The notes: generated by a model not told the origin, from the letters alone. Shown: positions 49,475 to 59,544, numbered from the stretch's first letter. The stretch: DNA of 64,000 bases from Bacillus multifaciens (GCF_030756675.1 NZ_JAVBXD010000015.1:1-64000); one strand, 5' to 3'. Program-made: numbers and translations.

Positions 49475-50929
49475 TTATTTTTTCTTCAGCTTTTCTTTCA
49501 TTTTATCTAAAAACATAAACAATATCTCATCTTTTGTTATCAATAAAATTAATGCATATACACATCCGCATATGATGACTGTAACAAGAACAGAAAGGGT
49601 TTTTCCTGCAATTGTTATATGGATAAGATAGGATAATGGTACAAATGTAAGTGAATAGAAGAGATATTTTAGTTTCGACATATCGAATAATGTGTAATTT
49701 ACTTTTAGTTTCTTTTTTACATATATATATTCCAGTGTAATTAACAAGCAGTATGCAATTGTAGTTGTGACAATTGCTGTTGTCGGTGTGAATACGTGAA
49801 AGACGATCAGCAAGATATTTAAAATAAGGTTTAGAAAACCACCAATGAATAAAAAACGTACTAAAATGTTTTCTTTCTTTTTTACGTAAATAATTTGATT
49901 CGATAAAATGGATTCGATACCTATTGCAATCATGTATAATGCAAAAGCAACTAATGTGCCACCAGCGTTAGCAAATTTATTTCCCCCGTAAATAATAACA
50001 GCCCCATGAGCGATAAGCATTAAGCCAATAGCTGCTGGAAATAATGTAATAAAGTACACTTTTGAGATTTTATTTAATAATGCTTCATACTCTTTTTCAT
50101 CTGCATTTCCTGATAAATAAGAGAGCCGCGGAATGGTAACTTGAATTACACTTAACATAAGTGTATTAATAATTGTCATAATTTGAAAAGCCATGACATA
50201 GTAAGAAAGTTCGGATTTACCAGCATACTCCCCTAATAATAGTCGGTCTAATTGTGTATATAGAATAGTTGCATTTGAAAAGATAACAACTAAAAATAAT
50301 GGTTTTAAATGCCGAACAATGGTTATGTTGGAAAAATCGAACTTAACTTGACGTTTTACATATACAAAACTGATAAAATGGTTTAAAAATGTTGATAAAA
50401 CTAATAAACTTGCAAATTGTTTGTAATCATTTGCACCATGAATAAAAATAAATAGAAGGACAACATAAATGAGACGAACAACAATTGTTTTTTTCGCAAT
50501 GAAATCATAATTTTCATGTGCTTCATTGTACCATTCTACATAAAATAAACTTGAAATAAAGTTGAACCCGAAAATAAGAAGAACAGGAAATTCCTCTTTA
50601 TTTTCATATCCAATGTAACTAAAAAGTAAAAAGGCAATTAAAGCAAGGATACTAGTTGTAAAATTAATAAGATATAAATTTGTAAACAATTGGGAAGTTT
50701 TTTTTCTATCCTTTTTAACTAAGCTAATTTCGCGTAAACCATATTGATACACACCAAATGTAGCAAACACAAAGAAAAAATTAAAAATTGTTTCGCTATT
50801 GTTAACTGTTCCCATTGAATGAGGCCCGAGCATTCGATATGCATAGGGGCCTACTAGAAGCGGAAGGATAATATTAAAGGTGTTGAGCAATAATTTATAA
50901 AAAATATTTGATCCAATTGATTTTTGCAT
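49475..50929 (-). CDS. Wzx-type polysaccharide flippase
   Basis: MOP-superfamily exporter that flips undecaprenyl-linked oligosaccharides. It is 484 aa from ATG 50929 (MQKSIGSNIFYKLLLNTFN), with AAAGGTGA upstream; the frame is open 23 codons further but without a ribosome site. Fourteen hydrophobic segments and the family N-terminus (LNTFNIILPLLVGPYAYRMLGPHSMG) and ATFGVYQYGLREI are clear. First gene of a two-gene operon with the GT2 enzyme. Confidence 0.9.
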   Translation of the reverse strand: MQKSIGSNIFYKLLLNTFNIILPLLVGPYAYRMLGPHSMGTVNNSETIFNFFFVFATFGVYQYGLREISLVKKDRKKTSQLFTNLYLINFTTSILALIAFLLFSYIGYENKEEFPVLLIFGFNFISSLFYVEWYNEAHENYDFIAKKTIVVRLIYVVLLFIFIHGANDYKQFASLLVLSTFLNHFISFVYVKRQVKFDFSNITIVRHLKPLFLVVIFSNATILYTQLDRLLLGEYAGKSELSYYVMAFQIMTIINTLMLSVIQVTIPRLSYLSGNADEKEYEALLNKISKVYFITLFPAAIGLMLIAHGAVIIYGGNKFANAGGTLVAFALYMIAIGIESILSNQIIYVKKKENILVRFLFIGGFLNLILNILLIVFHVFTPTTAIVTTTIAYCLLITLEYIYVKKKLKVNYTLFDMSKLKYLFYSLTFVPLSYLIHITIAGKTLSVLVTVIICGCVYALILLITKDEILFMFLDKMKEKLKKK

Positions 50930-50979
50930 AATTTCACCTTTCACTGATAGTTCTTGAAATAAAATGCTTTTGTTGTAAG

Positions 50980-51055
50980 CCTTGCATGTTAACCACATCC
51001 AGATACTCTCGCCCTCTCTAAAAAGAGGTTTTTTAACTTTTTATATATTGAGTGA
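50980..51055 (+). repeat. family B intergenic repeat, copy 4
   Basis: CATCCAGATACTCTCGCCC, then CTCTAAAAAGAGGTTTTTTA and CTTTTTATATATTG match copies 1 and 2. The rest of 50930-51229 has no gene; 51056-51180 is plain AT-rich sequence. Confidence 0.55.
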
Positions 51056-51229
51056 TATTCACGGAATGTTCCTTTGGCTAATCAGTTATGTAAGGGATTT
51101 AATTATAAGTAATTACGGATATAAGTTTACCGCAGATAAACTTTGTAAAGCAACAGTAGATTCTTTTCTTAATTGTATTAAAAATAGCATACGATGTATG
51201 AAAATAGCCTTAGTATTTCTTCATACATT

Positions 51230-51260
51230 AAAAAAACTTGGCGAATACATTCGCCAAGTA
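51230..51260 (-). terminator. terminator of the acyl-CoA thioesterase gene
   Basis: Minus-strand stem ACTTGGCGAAT / ATTCGCCAAGT followed by seven T. Confidence 0.9.
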
Positions 51261-51272
51261 GAGGGTGTAGAA

Positions 51273-51785
51273 TTATACATTCCACGGTTTTTGAATTGTT
51301 AGTACTTCTGCCATTTCCTTACTTTTTAATCGGTTCATTTTTCGTTTTTCTGCACGTTCCCCGCCTGTGTTGTATAACCAGAGCTCTTCCTCTGTTTCAG
51401 CGATTACACCTGGTACAGAGGCTGGTTTTCCATCTTTTAATGCGACGAAAGTGATAAAGCAAGTAGCGGCAATGCGGCGTTGCCCGCCTAATAAATCCTC
51501 TGCAACGATTTTTACGAATACTTCCATAGAAGATCTTCCTGTATAACAAACGAATGCTTCATAGCAAACAGAATCGGTTTGATGAATTGGTGTTAAGAAA
51601 TCAACAGAATCGATAGAAGCAGTTACACAATGCTCACGGCTATGGCGTGCAGCGGCGATAGATGCGATGCTATCAATTTCTGCTAATAATTTTCCGCCAA
51701 ATAATGTTTGATGGTTGTTTAAGTCATTTGGAAAAACACGTGTTGTTTTTATCGCTCTTGACTCTCTCATAAATTTCTTTTCCAT
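51273..51785 (-). CDS. Acyl-CoA thioesterase, hotdog fold (YkhA-like)
   Basis: Hydrolyses acyl-CoA to free acid and CoA; hexameric hotdog family. It is 170 aa from ATG 51785 (MEKKFMRESRAIKTTRVFP), after AGGAGTAG; an upstream in-frame ATG 13 codons earlier lacks a ribosome site. Seen: NDLNNHQTLFGGKLLAEIDSIASIAAARH (active-site asparagine/aspartate region) and ASIDSVDFLTPI. Monocistronic. Confidence 0.93.
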   Translation of the reverse strand: MEKKFMRESRAIKTTRVFPNDLNNHQTLFGGKLLAEIDSIASIAAARHSREHCVTASIDSVDFLTPIHQTDSVCYEAFVCYTGRSSMEVFVKIVAEDLLGGQRRIAATCFITFVALKDGKPASVPGVIAETEEELWLYNTGGERAEKRKMNRLKSKEMAEVLTIQKPWNV

Positions 51786-52072
51786 ATTATCTACTCCTGT
51801 TTTGTTTGTTCTAATGATATTCATCAGAACTTAATTTATTTCGTCCATCATTCATTATAAATAGTGAACGACAGTTTCTCTGTATATAGATTGTAGTGTA
51901 AAAGAGATTTCGCTTACATTGCAAGGGGAATATATGATGTTACTAACTTTGTCATAGAAATAGAGTACCGGTATTCTATTTATTCGTGATAAAATCGTTT
52001 TGTTACAAATATGAAGTTAAGGGTATAGATACCTATTAACAAGAGAAAAAAGAGGTGCGATAGAATAAAGTT

Positions 52073-53398
52073 ATGGGCAAGGTACAGATAGGTTTTTCAG
52101 CTTTTTTTAACAAGGTAGTAGTTGGACTCATGTTCCTCTTTTTTGCATATTCCTTTTGGTATTCTTTTGGCGAGGTAAAAACTGTTTTTGGCGTAAACTC
52201 CTCTAGTTTAGCGATTGTATTAGGTGTTTGTATCATTTTACTTTTACTGACTACCTCTATTTTACAATATCGATTTACGAATAAACAATTTATTATTTTT
52301 CTCATTTCAGGTACTGTATTACTCCGGTTTCTATCCATTGTGTTAATAAAAGTTCCAATCGAAAGTGACATGAATGTGATGTATGAAGCTGCTAAGCAAG
52401 TTGCACAAGGAAATACTATTTTTAGCAGTCTAGAAGCTGTAGTTCAATCTCCTTTTATTATGTATGAGTCTTTTTTTATTCGTTTTTTTGGAGATGCAAC
52501 GTTTGTCTTAAAGGTATGTAATGCTTTATATTGCGGAGCTACCGCTTATTTTATTTATCAGCTTGCTTCAAAGCTATTTCATGAAGAATGTGGCCGAATT
52601 GCAGCGATATTATACGCTTTGTATATTCCTAATATCATGCTTTGTTCTATGTTAACGAATGAACATTTGGCAACATGTTTATTTTATCTTGCTTGTTACT
52701 TACTTATACATAAAGGCTTAAGTCATTCGTATATGTGGGGAATCGCTGCTGCTTTATTTGCTTTCAGTAATATGATTCGTCCATTAGGTTTATTTTTGAT
52801 TACCGTTCTTGTTCTGTATCTTGTATTGGTAGAAGTTTTACAAAGTCCAGATAGAAAAAGAGTGTTGATTAGACTAGTAGGTGTATGTGTTATATTTTAT
52901 GGTGTTCATTATGCAGTAAGTTATGCATTGGGAACAGCAGGTAACTCACGATACATCTTTACAAATGATCGATATATTCAAGCTGTCTTAGTAGGAAAAA
53001 ATGAAAAAACAACAAAACAAGAGAAAAAAGAATATAATATGGATTTTATAAACAAAAAGTTAAATGAAATAGAAAAGGATCGTTTTTCTTCTATTCAAAC
53101 GAGTTTAGGAAAGCTAGAAAAACAAGAAATGAAAAACACCTTTATAAAAGGTGGATATTTTATATACATGATAATTACGATATTTGCAGCGATTTCTATG
53201 TTACATCTTCTAGTACAAAAACAGGAAAATAGAAATTATATGCTGTTTTTACTCATTATTGCGGGTTATTTATGTACAAGGTTTATGAATATGCATATTG
53301 TATATGAGGGTGTATTAGTTCCGAGCCTATTGATATTACAAAGCTATGGGATATATGTGATAAATCAGTATTGTCAAAAACTATTTTTTAAAAAGTAA
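52073..53398 (+). CDS. GT-C fold membrane glycosyltransferase (GT39-like), paralogue 2
   Basis: 441-aa polytopic protein, about eleven membrane helices. The motif VPIESDMNVMYEAAKQVAQG and the blocks CSMLTNEHLATCLFYLACYLL and NMIRPLG align with the protein at 44606-46039, showing a paralogous pair. ATG 52073 has a weakly placed AGAGGTG (15 nt), so translation may be modest. A soluble insert near residues 300-350 is shorter than in the paralogue. Donor and acceptor unknown. Confidence 0.83.
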   Translation: MGKVQIGFSAFFNKVVVGLMFLFFAYSFWYSFGEVKTVFGVNSSSLAIVLGVCIILLLLTTSILQYRFTNKQFIIFLISGTVLLRFLSIVLIKVPIESDMNVMYEAAKQVAQGNTIFSSLEAVVQSPFIMYESFFIRFFGDATFVLKVCNALYCGATAYFIYQLASKLFHEECGRIAAILYALYIPNIMLCSMLTNEHLATCLFYLACYLLIHKGLSHSYMWGIAAALFAFSNMIRPLGLFLITVLVLYLVLVEVLQSPDRKRVLIRLVGVCVIFYGVHYAVSYALGTAGNSRYIFTNDRYIQAVLVGKNEKTTKQEKKEYNMDFINKKLNEIEKDRFSSIQTSLGKLEKQEMKNTFIKGGYFIYMIITIFAAISMLHLLVQKQENRNYMLFLLIIAGYLCTRFMNMHIVYEGVLVPSLLILQSYGIYVINQYCQKLFFKK

Positions 53399-53448
53399 AA
53401 CTCCTATGAGTGTGGATGTGTTTCTTCCTCGCTCTTAGGAGTTTTGTT
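53397..53448. terminator. bidirectional terminator between the GT-C and hemAT genes
   Basis: AAAACTCCTA / TAGGAGTTTT stem with a long loop, T-rich on the right and A-rich on the left. It separates convergent genes. Confidence 0.75.
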
Positions 53449-54753
53449 TTATCGATTTAACTCCGACATTAAACTATCAGCTGTTCGAGACATGTTTGTA
53501 GAAGCCTCTTCGATTGATTTTATAACATGTGTAATGAGTTCAAGTTCACTTTCAATTTTTTGAGTTTGTTCTTTTGAATTAGACATATCTTTTACAATTT
53601 CTTCAAAGTAACTATCAGTTTCATTCATGCTATTTGTTCCGTCTGAGACAAGATTATTAATTTGTTCAACAGAAGATGAAACATGCGTAATTTGTTCATT
53701 TGTTTTTTCAACAAGCTTCGTTACGTTTGAAATAGATTCTTTTGTTTGCTCTGATAACTTACGAATTTCTCCCGCTACAACTGCAAATCCTTTTCCGAAT
53801 TCACCGGCACGTGCAGATTCAATCGCTGCATTTAAGGCAAGTAAGTTCGTTTGATCAGCAATCGATTTGACAATATCAATAATTTCATTAATTTTTTTGG
53901 AAATGACAAGTAGCTCTTGTGTATCTTGAATAATAGTTTGCATGCTGCCCTTTATACTTTCCATGCGCTGATTTTGAATATGAAGCTGCTGTTTTCCTTG
54001 ATTTGCTTTTTGCTCTGATTGTATCGCTAGTGATGTACCTGTTTTGGCAATGTCGATCATGTTTTCTGATTGCTCCGTTAATTGGTGAATGGAGGCATTT
54101 GTTTTCTCTGATACAACAGCAAGCTCTTGAGCAATATGGCTGATTGTCATTTGAGCAATTTCTTTTTCTTGCTCATGTTCTTTTCGAATCGCTTCATATT
54201 CTTGTTCGTATGCTGTTAAAACAAGCTCCTGCTCAAGCGTAAAGAGCTTGTTTAGTACATGTACAGCACAAGCAAAATCTTCAATTTTTGTGAAGTGTTC
54301 TTTGAAAACTTTAATGATAGAACGGAATAATTCTTGATATGCAGATGTATACCATTTTCTATGTAAACCAATTTTCACGTGTCTTCGTGCAATTTGCACG
54401 CGACGTTGAATAAAATCTTCATCAATATCACCACTGAATAGCTGTTCAATATGTTTTTTTAATGTTGTTTGTAGTTTTTGAACGGAACTATATTTTTCAA
54501 TGATATGTATAAGGTGTGGTTGCTTTGTAATATTTTCATAGAATTTCTTTGTAATCCAATCCAATTGTTCATAAATAAAAGGTTGTAGCACTTTTACAAC
54601 CTGTAAATCTTCTTTTGTTACGTGTAACATGTCCATTTGTACGGCTAAGTCAGAATCTTTAGGTACAAGAAATGTTACGATCTTATCTTTACTTTGTTCT
54701 TTTATACTTCTTTCATTTGTTTGATTACTTTCCCTTTTAAATAGACTCAGCAT
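53449..54753 (-). CDS. hemAT: Heme-based aerotaxis transducer HemAT
   Basis: Soluble oxygen sensor for aerotaxis. It is 434 aa: N-terminal globin-coupled sensor domain (about 25-185) with the proximal heme ligand His125 ([14 protein letters not shown]) and a distal-side Tyr72, then a methyl-accepting signalling domain (about 200-434) with the hairpin tip [31 protein letters not shown] that binds CheA/CheW. No membrane segments. ATG 54753 precedes a free-standing gene. Confidence 0.94.
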   Translation of the reverse strand: MLSLFKRESNQTNERSIKEQSKDKIVTFLVPKDSDLAVQMDMLHVTKEDLQVVKVLQPFIYEQLDWITKKFYENITKQPHLIHIIEKYSSVQKLQTTLKKHIEQLFSGDIDEDFIQRRVQIARRHVKIGLHRKWYTSAYQELFRSIIKVFKEHFTKIEDFACAVHVLNKLFTLEQELVLTAYEQEYEAIRKEHEQEKEIAQMTISHIAQELAVVSEKTNASIHQLTEQSENMIDIAKTGTSLAIQSEQKANQGKQQLHIQNQRMESIKGSMQTIIQDTQELLVISKKINEIIDIVKSIADQTNLLALNAAIESARAGEFGKGFAVVAGEIRKLSEQTKESISNVTKLVEKTNEQITHVSSSVEQINNLVSDGTNSMNETDSYFEEIVKDMSNSKEQTQKIESELELITHVIKSIEEASTNMSRTADSLMSELNR

Positions 54754-54898
54754 AATCGTTTCCCCCGTATATATGTCTTTCTCTCCTTGTAAAAAACCCC
54801 TCGTTAAAACGTTTCCAATATTGCTACCTTGTTTATTATATCTATTTTTTTACATTTTCTCTATATTGTTATATAAAATTAAGAGAATTTATGTGCTA

Positions 54899-54937
54899 TA
54901 AAAAAAGAGAATCCATGAAAGAATTCTCTTTTTATAA
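54899..54937. terminator. terminator of the TRIC-channel gene
   Basis: AAAAAGAGAAT / ATTCTCTTTTT stem with T runs on both strands. Confidence 0.83.
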
Positions 54938-54943
54938 AATAGA

Positions 54944-55576
54944 TCAATGACCTTTATGAACTTTTGCATGTGTTTTAAAAAAGACTGGGAAATGTACATT
55001 ATAGATAAAAGTTACGACACGTATAACAAATGTTACGAGTAAACAAATGTAGAAAGCCAATACGTGTGACCCCATCTCATAAGTAATAAGGAAGCTAATT
55101 GCGCCTAGGATGGAGGCAATTGCATAAATTTCTTTACGAAAGACATATGGGATATCTTGCGCGCACATATCACGTAAAATTCCACCGCCAATACCTGTAA
55201 TGACTCCCATAGAAACAACTAAGAAAGAACCATCCATATGATGAGTAATGGCCGCATTTGCACCGATGGCAGTAAATACGCCTAAACCGACAGCGTCTGA
55301 GAGCATAATAACAACTTGTAATTTATGAATTCGTTCAAAAAACATACAAGTAAATAATGCTGCTAAAATACTAATGAAAAAGTAAATTGGTTGTACAAAT
55401 GCAACTGGAGGCAAGTTTCCAATCATAACATCTCGAATTATTCCGCCGCCAAGTGCTGTTGCTACAGACAAACAAAGGACACCAAATAAATCGAGTTCTT
55501 TTTTTAAACCTACTAATGTACCAGAAATGGCAGCTGCGATAATGCCGAGAAACGTAAATACATCAATTAAAAACAT
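54944..55576 (-). CDS. Trimeric intracellular cation (TRIC) channel family protein (UPF0126)
   Basis: Seven-helix membrane protein, 210 aa, made of two homologous three-helix halves. Each half has a glycine-rich kinked helix followed by a conserved motif: ALGGGIIRDVMIGNLPP and GIGGGILRDMCAQDIP. Bacterial members are K+-permeable; similar proteins include YadS and YvgT. ATG 55576 follows GAAGGGGATCGG. Physiological role here is not evident. Confidence 0.9.
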   Translation of the reverse strand: MFLIDVFTFLGIIAAAISGTLVGLKKELDLFGVLCLSVATALGGGIIRDVMIGNLPPVAFVQPIYFFISILAALFTCMFFERIHKLQVVIMLSDAVGLGVFTAIGANAAITHHMDGSFLVVSMGVITGIGGGILRDMCAQDIPYVFRKEIYAIASILGAISFLITYEMGSHVLAFYICLLVTFVIRVVTFIYNVHFPVFFKTHAKVHKGH

Positions 55577-55903
55577 CGCTCCGATCCCCTTCCTTCTAAA
55601 GATGTTCCAAGGAAAGAATATACACTAAAGTTATCAAAATAACAATTACTGTTTCGCTACATGTAAAAAAAGTGAAAGAATAAGGAAAGAAAGCGTTTGA
55701 AAATGCTTGAATGAGTAAGAGTAAGCACAGGGAAGGCTTTGTTTTTTAGAGCGGTAATTTCTATATTTACAAGTAGGTAAGGAAGAAGGAAAAATGCTAT
55801 TTCCTAAGATTTTGGGATTCAATGAAAATACCATCTAGTCAATTGAAAACTTATGATATAATAAGTATTTGGAACGACGCAACAATATTTATAGGGGGTA
55901 AAG

Positions 55904-57286
55904 ATGCTAAATCACAATAGTTTAAGTTATAAATTTGAACAATTTCTATTGATTTTTATTATATTACAACCAATTATAGATTTACTTACATCGTTTTGTA
56001 TTTTAGAGCTTAAAATCGATGCAACGGTTGGAGTGATAACACGTTTATTTGTTATGGCTCTTGGTGGCATTTATATTCTTACGCAAGTTCGTGTGAAAGA
56101 AAATCGAAAATACATTATATATTTACTTGGATTAGGAATTGTCCTTGGATTAGGATTTTTAAATAATAAAATGATTAAACATCCGATGCTACAAATGGAA
56201 GATCTTAAGTTTATAGCAAAGGCACTATATCCATTTGTCATGATAAGTTGCTATATTCTTGTATTCAAGTCATTAAAGATGAAAGAAACAATGCATACAA
56301 AGATGAGAAATTATATAGCATATGCAGCTTTAATTATAAATGTAACGATGGTTGCCGCTATTGCAACTGGAACAGATTATAATAGTTATGACTATTTTAA
56401 AGAAGGTTCTCGCGGCTGGTTTTTTGCAGGAAATGAACTGGGATCCCTTTTAGCGATCATATGTCCAGTTGTTGTTTTATATTCTATTGAGAAAACAACA
56501 AGCTTAGCAAAAAGTTATTTTTGGATTCCATCTCTTTTAATCATATTTTCATTATTTGCGATTGGAACGAAAGTAGGAGCCGGAGCTATTGTTTGTACAT
56601 TTGCTATTGCTATTTTTATGTGCTTTATACAAGCATTTTTACAACAGAAAGAACGTAATAAAAAGCCATATTTGTTAAATGGTTTAATTGCAACAGTTAT
56701 ATTTGCAGGAGTAGCAGGATATTTTCCGTTCTCGCCAATATATAAAAATACAGGGATTAGTCATAAAGTATTTAAATTGCAAGAGGAAGAAAGGCAACAA
56801 AAGAACCATGTTAAACAAGAGGAAACGGTAAAAGGGACAGAAAAAACGAAAGAAGAAGAGAAAAAGGCTGAGACACAAGCTATTATTTTTAGCGGACGTG
56901 AATTATTTATGCAAACGTATAAAGATTTTTATAAACAAGCACCTATGTCTCAGAAATTACTTGGTATGGGGTATGGTGGTAACCTTAAAGATGCCTCAGA
57001 ACTAAAAATAATTGAGAGAGATTTCCATGATTGGTTTTATACTTTTGGGATTATCGGTTTCATTTTTCTTATGATTCCGTTTGTGTATTATGGTTTGAGA
57101 ATTCTAATAGTGTTAATAACAAGGTTCCGTGAAGTATTTACGGTCAAGTACGCATTGTTAGCTACTGGTCTTGGGCTAGCATTAGGAATTGCTTTTACAG
57201 CAGGTCATGTGTTAACGGCACCAGGAGTAAGTATTTACTTTGTCGTATTATTAGCATATTTAATCGTTGATTTAGAAATAGAATAA
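55904..57286 (+). CDS. O-antigen ligase/polymerase family membrane protein
   Basis: 460-aa polytopic protein, about ten helices, likely a polymerase or ligase of an undecaprenyl-linked surface glycan. Seen: FKEGSRGWFFAGNELG, matching the Wzy_C/WaaL-type loop, and a large outer loop (about 280-365) whose middle is Lys/Glu/Gln-rich (roughly 298-330), then HDWFYTFGIIGF. ATG 55904 follows AGGGGGTAAAG. The 55577-55903 gap upstream is AT-rich with no gene. It lies before the GT4-tagA pair. Confidence 0.85.
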   Translation: MLNHNSLSYKFEQFLLIFIILQPIIDLLTSFCILELKIDATVGVITRLFVMALGGIYILTQVRVKENRKYIIYLLGLGIVLGLGFLNNKMIKHPMLQMEDLKFIAKALYPFVMISCYILVFKSLKMKETMHTKMRNYIAYAALIINVTMVAAIATGTDYNSYDYFKEGSRGWFFAGNELGSLLAIICPVVVLYSIEKTTSLAKSYFWIPSLLIIFSLFAIGTKVGAGAIVCTFAIAIFMCFIQAFLQQKERNKKPYLLNGLIATVIFAGVAGYFPFSPIYKNTGISHKVFKLQEEERQQKNHVKQEETVKGTEKTKEEEKKAETQAIIFSGRELFMQTYKDFYKQAPMSQKLLGMGYGGNLKDASELKIIERDFHDWFYTFGIIGFIFLMIPFVYYGLRILIVLITRFREVFTVKYALLATGLGLALGIAFTAGHVLTAPGVSIYFVVLLAYLIVDLEIE

Positions 57287-57292
57287 TGGAAA

Positions 57293-57328
57293 AATAAAAG
57301 CTAGCATGATGTTAGCTTTTATTTTTTG
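57293..57328 (+). terminator. terminator after the O-antigen ligase-like gene
   Basis: AATAAAAGCTA / TTAGCTTTTATT stem followed by TTTTTG. Confidence 0.85.
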
Positions 57329-57371
57329 TTATAGTAAAAAATGAGAAAATATATTTAATGGAGGAAAAAAG

Positions 57372-58490
57372 ATGAAAGTGCTACATATGAATGCTGGAGC
57401 AGAAACAGGCGGCGGAAAAACGCATATTATTTCACTTTTGTCGCAATTCCCAAAAGGTGTAGTAGAATTAGCAGTATTTGAAGAAGGTGCAATAGCAAGC
57501 GAGGCGAGAGCATTAGGGATAAAAGTGCATGTTTTTTCACAATCATCTCGTTATGATATATCTATTCTTTCAAAAATACGTTCTTTTATTAATAAAGAAG
57601 GTTTTGATATTGTTCATACACACGGAGCAAGAGCCAACTTTTATCTTTCTTTATTAAGAAGAAAAATAAATGCCAAATGGGTTACAACCATTCACAGTGA
57701 TCCGACACTAGATTTCATGAAGCGTGGTTTAAAAGGTTGGATTTTTACAAAGTTAAATTTACGTTCGTTTCAGAAAGTTGATTTATTTTTTGCTATTACA
57801 GAACGTTTTAAGATGAATACGGTAACACTAGGTGTACCAGAAGAGAAAATTTGTACAGTCTATAACGGAATTGAATATGATTGTACGCCAGCAAAGCCTT
57901 ATGATTTAAAAGAGAATTTTGATATACAAGAGGATGTATTTACAGCGATTCAAGTAGCCCGTTTACATCCTGTTAAAGGGCATGAAATATTATTTGAAGC
58001 GTTGCAAAACACAACAATCCCCAAAATTAAAGTGCTGTTACTTGGTGATGGGCCGATTGAGAATGAGTTAAAAGAAACAGTGAAGCAAAAAGGATTAGAA
58101 GAGAAAGTTCTATTTTTAGGACATCGTGAAGATGCAAAGAATTTATATGCCGCAGCGGATATAAATTTATTAACATCGTATAGTGAAAGTTTCCCCCTTG
58201 TTTTATTAGAAGGGGCGAATCAACATTTAACCTCTATTGCTACAGATGTCGGTGATATGTCACAACTTATTGTTGATGGCACATATGGCTGGATCATTCC
58301 AATCGGTGATGCTGCGGCGCTTACTCGTGCGTTAGAAGAGGCATATGAAAAGTGGGAAAATGGTGAATTAGTAGAGATGGGTGAGCGTTTGTATACCCAT
58401 GCGTCTTCTCATTTTTCATTACAGAATTTATATAAAAATACGTATGAAGCGTATGAGAAGGTTTTGTCTGGCAGTTATGAGTATGTATAA
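57372..58490 (+). CDS. Glycosyltransferase family 4 protein
   Basis: Retaining GT-B glycosyltransferase for surface glycans, 372 aa. Seen: N-terminal GAETGGGKTHI donor/acceptor loop, HTHGARANFY, and the C-terminal Rossmann half with VARLHPVKGHEILFEA and the EX7E motif ESFPLVLLEGANQ. ATG 57372 follows TGGAGGAAAAA. It is followed after 60 nt by tagA in the same orientation; no terminator separates them, so they are probably co-transcribed. Confidence 0.9.
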   Translation: MKVLHMNAGAETGGGKTHIISLLSQFPKGVVELAVFEEGAIASEARALGIKVHVFSQSSRYDISILSKIRSFINKEGFDIVHTHGARANFYLSLLRRKINAKWVTTIHSDPTLDFMKRGLKGWIFTKLNLRSFQKVDLFFAITERFKMNTVTLGVPEEKICTVYNGIEYDCTPAKPYDLKENFDIQEDVFTAIQVARLHPVKGHEILFEALQNTTIPKIKVLLLGDGPIENELKETVKQKGLEEKVLFLGHREDAKNLYAAADINLLTSYSESFPLVLLEGANQHLTSIATDVGDMSQLIVDGTYGWIIPIGDAAALTRALEEAYEKWENGELVEMGERLYTHASSHFSLQNLYKNTYEAYEKVLSGSYEYV

Positions 58491-58550
58491 GTAAGAAGTT
58501 AGAATAATTAGTAGTGGAAAAAGATATTTGAAATAGAGAGGATTGTAACT

Positions 58551-59291
58551 ATGGCAGTGCAAACAGTTAATATTTTAGGCGTGCCCTTCTCAATGATGAC
58601 AATGGAAGAAACAGTTCGTTATGTAATGCAGCAGCTGGAAAAGAAACAAGAGAATACGTTTCAAGTTGTAACAGCCAATCCTGAAATTGTGATGTGTGCC
58701 AAAAAGGATGCTGCGTTTCAGCAAACGCTTCTTCAGGTAGATCTTATTACACCAGACGGGATTGGTGTTGTAAAGGCAAGCGGTATGCTAGGAACACCGT
58801 TAAAAGAACGTGTGGCAGGTTTTGATTTAATGTGTAATTTGTTTGAAAGATTATCACAAGAAAAGAAAGCTGTATCTGTCTTTTTACTTGGAGCAAAGCC
58901 GCATGTTATCGAAAGAGCTGCTCAAACTTTAACAGAAAGATATTCAGCTGTATCTATTGTTGGAACACAAGATGGATATTTTAAACAAGAGAAAGAAGAA
59001 GAAATTATCGCACGTATTCAAGAAGTGAAGCCAGACATCTTACTGGTTGCACTTGGATTTCCGAGACAGGAAAACTTTATTCAAAATAATAAACATTGTT
59101 TACATACAAAAGTAGCTGTTGGCGTTGGTGGTAGCTTTGATGTTTGGGCTGGAGAAGTAAAGCGTGCTCCAAAATGGATTCAGGCTATTCATTTAGAATG
59201 GTTTTACCGTTTGTGCAGTAATCCAACGCGTTGGCGTCGTCAACTTGTATTAGTTGAATTTTTAAAAGAGGTTGTTCGGTCGAAAAAGTAG
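58551..59291 (+). CDS. tagA: WecG/TagA/CpsF family glycosyltransferase
   Basis: GT26 enzyme that in wall teichoic acid synthesis adds N-acetylmannosamine to undecaprenyl-PP-GlcNAc, making the linkage unit. It is 246 aa: TANPEIVMCAKKD with the conserved threonine, ITPDGIGVV with the catalytic-type aspartate, ERVAGFDL, GVGGSFDVWAGEVKRAP and the C-terminal amphipathic EWFYRLCSNPTRWRR. ATG 58551 follows GAGAGG. In the B. cereus group the product would feed the pyruvylated secondary wall polysaccharide rather than classical teichoic acid (inference). Confidence 0.92.
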   Translation: MAVQTVNILGVPFSMMTMEETVRYVMQQLEKKQENTFQVVTANPEIVMCAKKDAAFQQTLLQVDLITPDGIGVVKASGMLGTPLKERVAGFDLMCNLFERLSQEKKAVSVFLLGAKPHVIERAAQTLTERYSAVSIVGTQDGYFKQEKEEEIIARIQEVKPDILLVALGFPRQENFIQNNKHCLHTKVAVGVGGSFDVWAGEVKRAPKWIQAIHLEWFYRLCSNPTRWRRQLVLVEFLKEVVRSKK

Positions 59292-59312
59292 CGAAATATC
59301 GCTGCTTTTTCC
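59283..59312 (+). terminator. tagA terminator
   Basis: AAAAAGTAGCGA / CGCTGCTTTTT stem (one mismatch) overlapping the tagA stop. Confidence 0.75.
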
Positions 59313-59426
59313 TTTTTCAGCAGCTATTTGTAGGAGTCGCCTTTTTACAGGGAGAATTCGTCTATTTATCATATCAGCGAGAAGACCGCCACCTCAAGCG
59401 AAACGGTAGGTGGGGGTAGTTCAATG

Positions 59427-59455
59427 AAAAACGTCTATGTATGAGGCGTTTTTTT
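59427..59455 (+). terminator. second terminator downstream of tagA
   Basis: AAAAACGTCT / AGGCGTTTTT stem (one G-T pair) with seven T. Just before it, GCCACCT / AGGTGGG (about 59389-59416) forms another hairpin resembling a bcr1 core fragment. Confidence 0.7.
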
Positions 59456-59544
59456 GTGGAAATGATAAGAATCATATGGGCAATGAATATACTCACATAT
59501 AAATTGTTTTACTTATATGATATACATATGTAAAATATGATGTA

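Noticed and set aside
54800-54822. cre-like sequence (TTAAAACGTTTCCA) upstream of hemAT
   Set aside because: It departs from the CcpA consensus at key outer bases and its position relative to a promoter is unknown.
55690-55710. GAAAGCGTTTGAAA resembling a catabolite-responsive element
   Set aside because: Two mismatches to the consensus and no adjacent promoter or carbon-metabolism gene.
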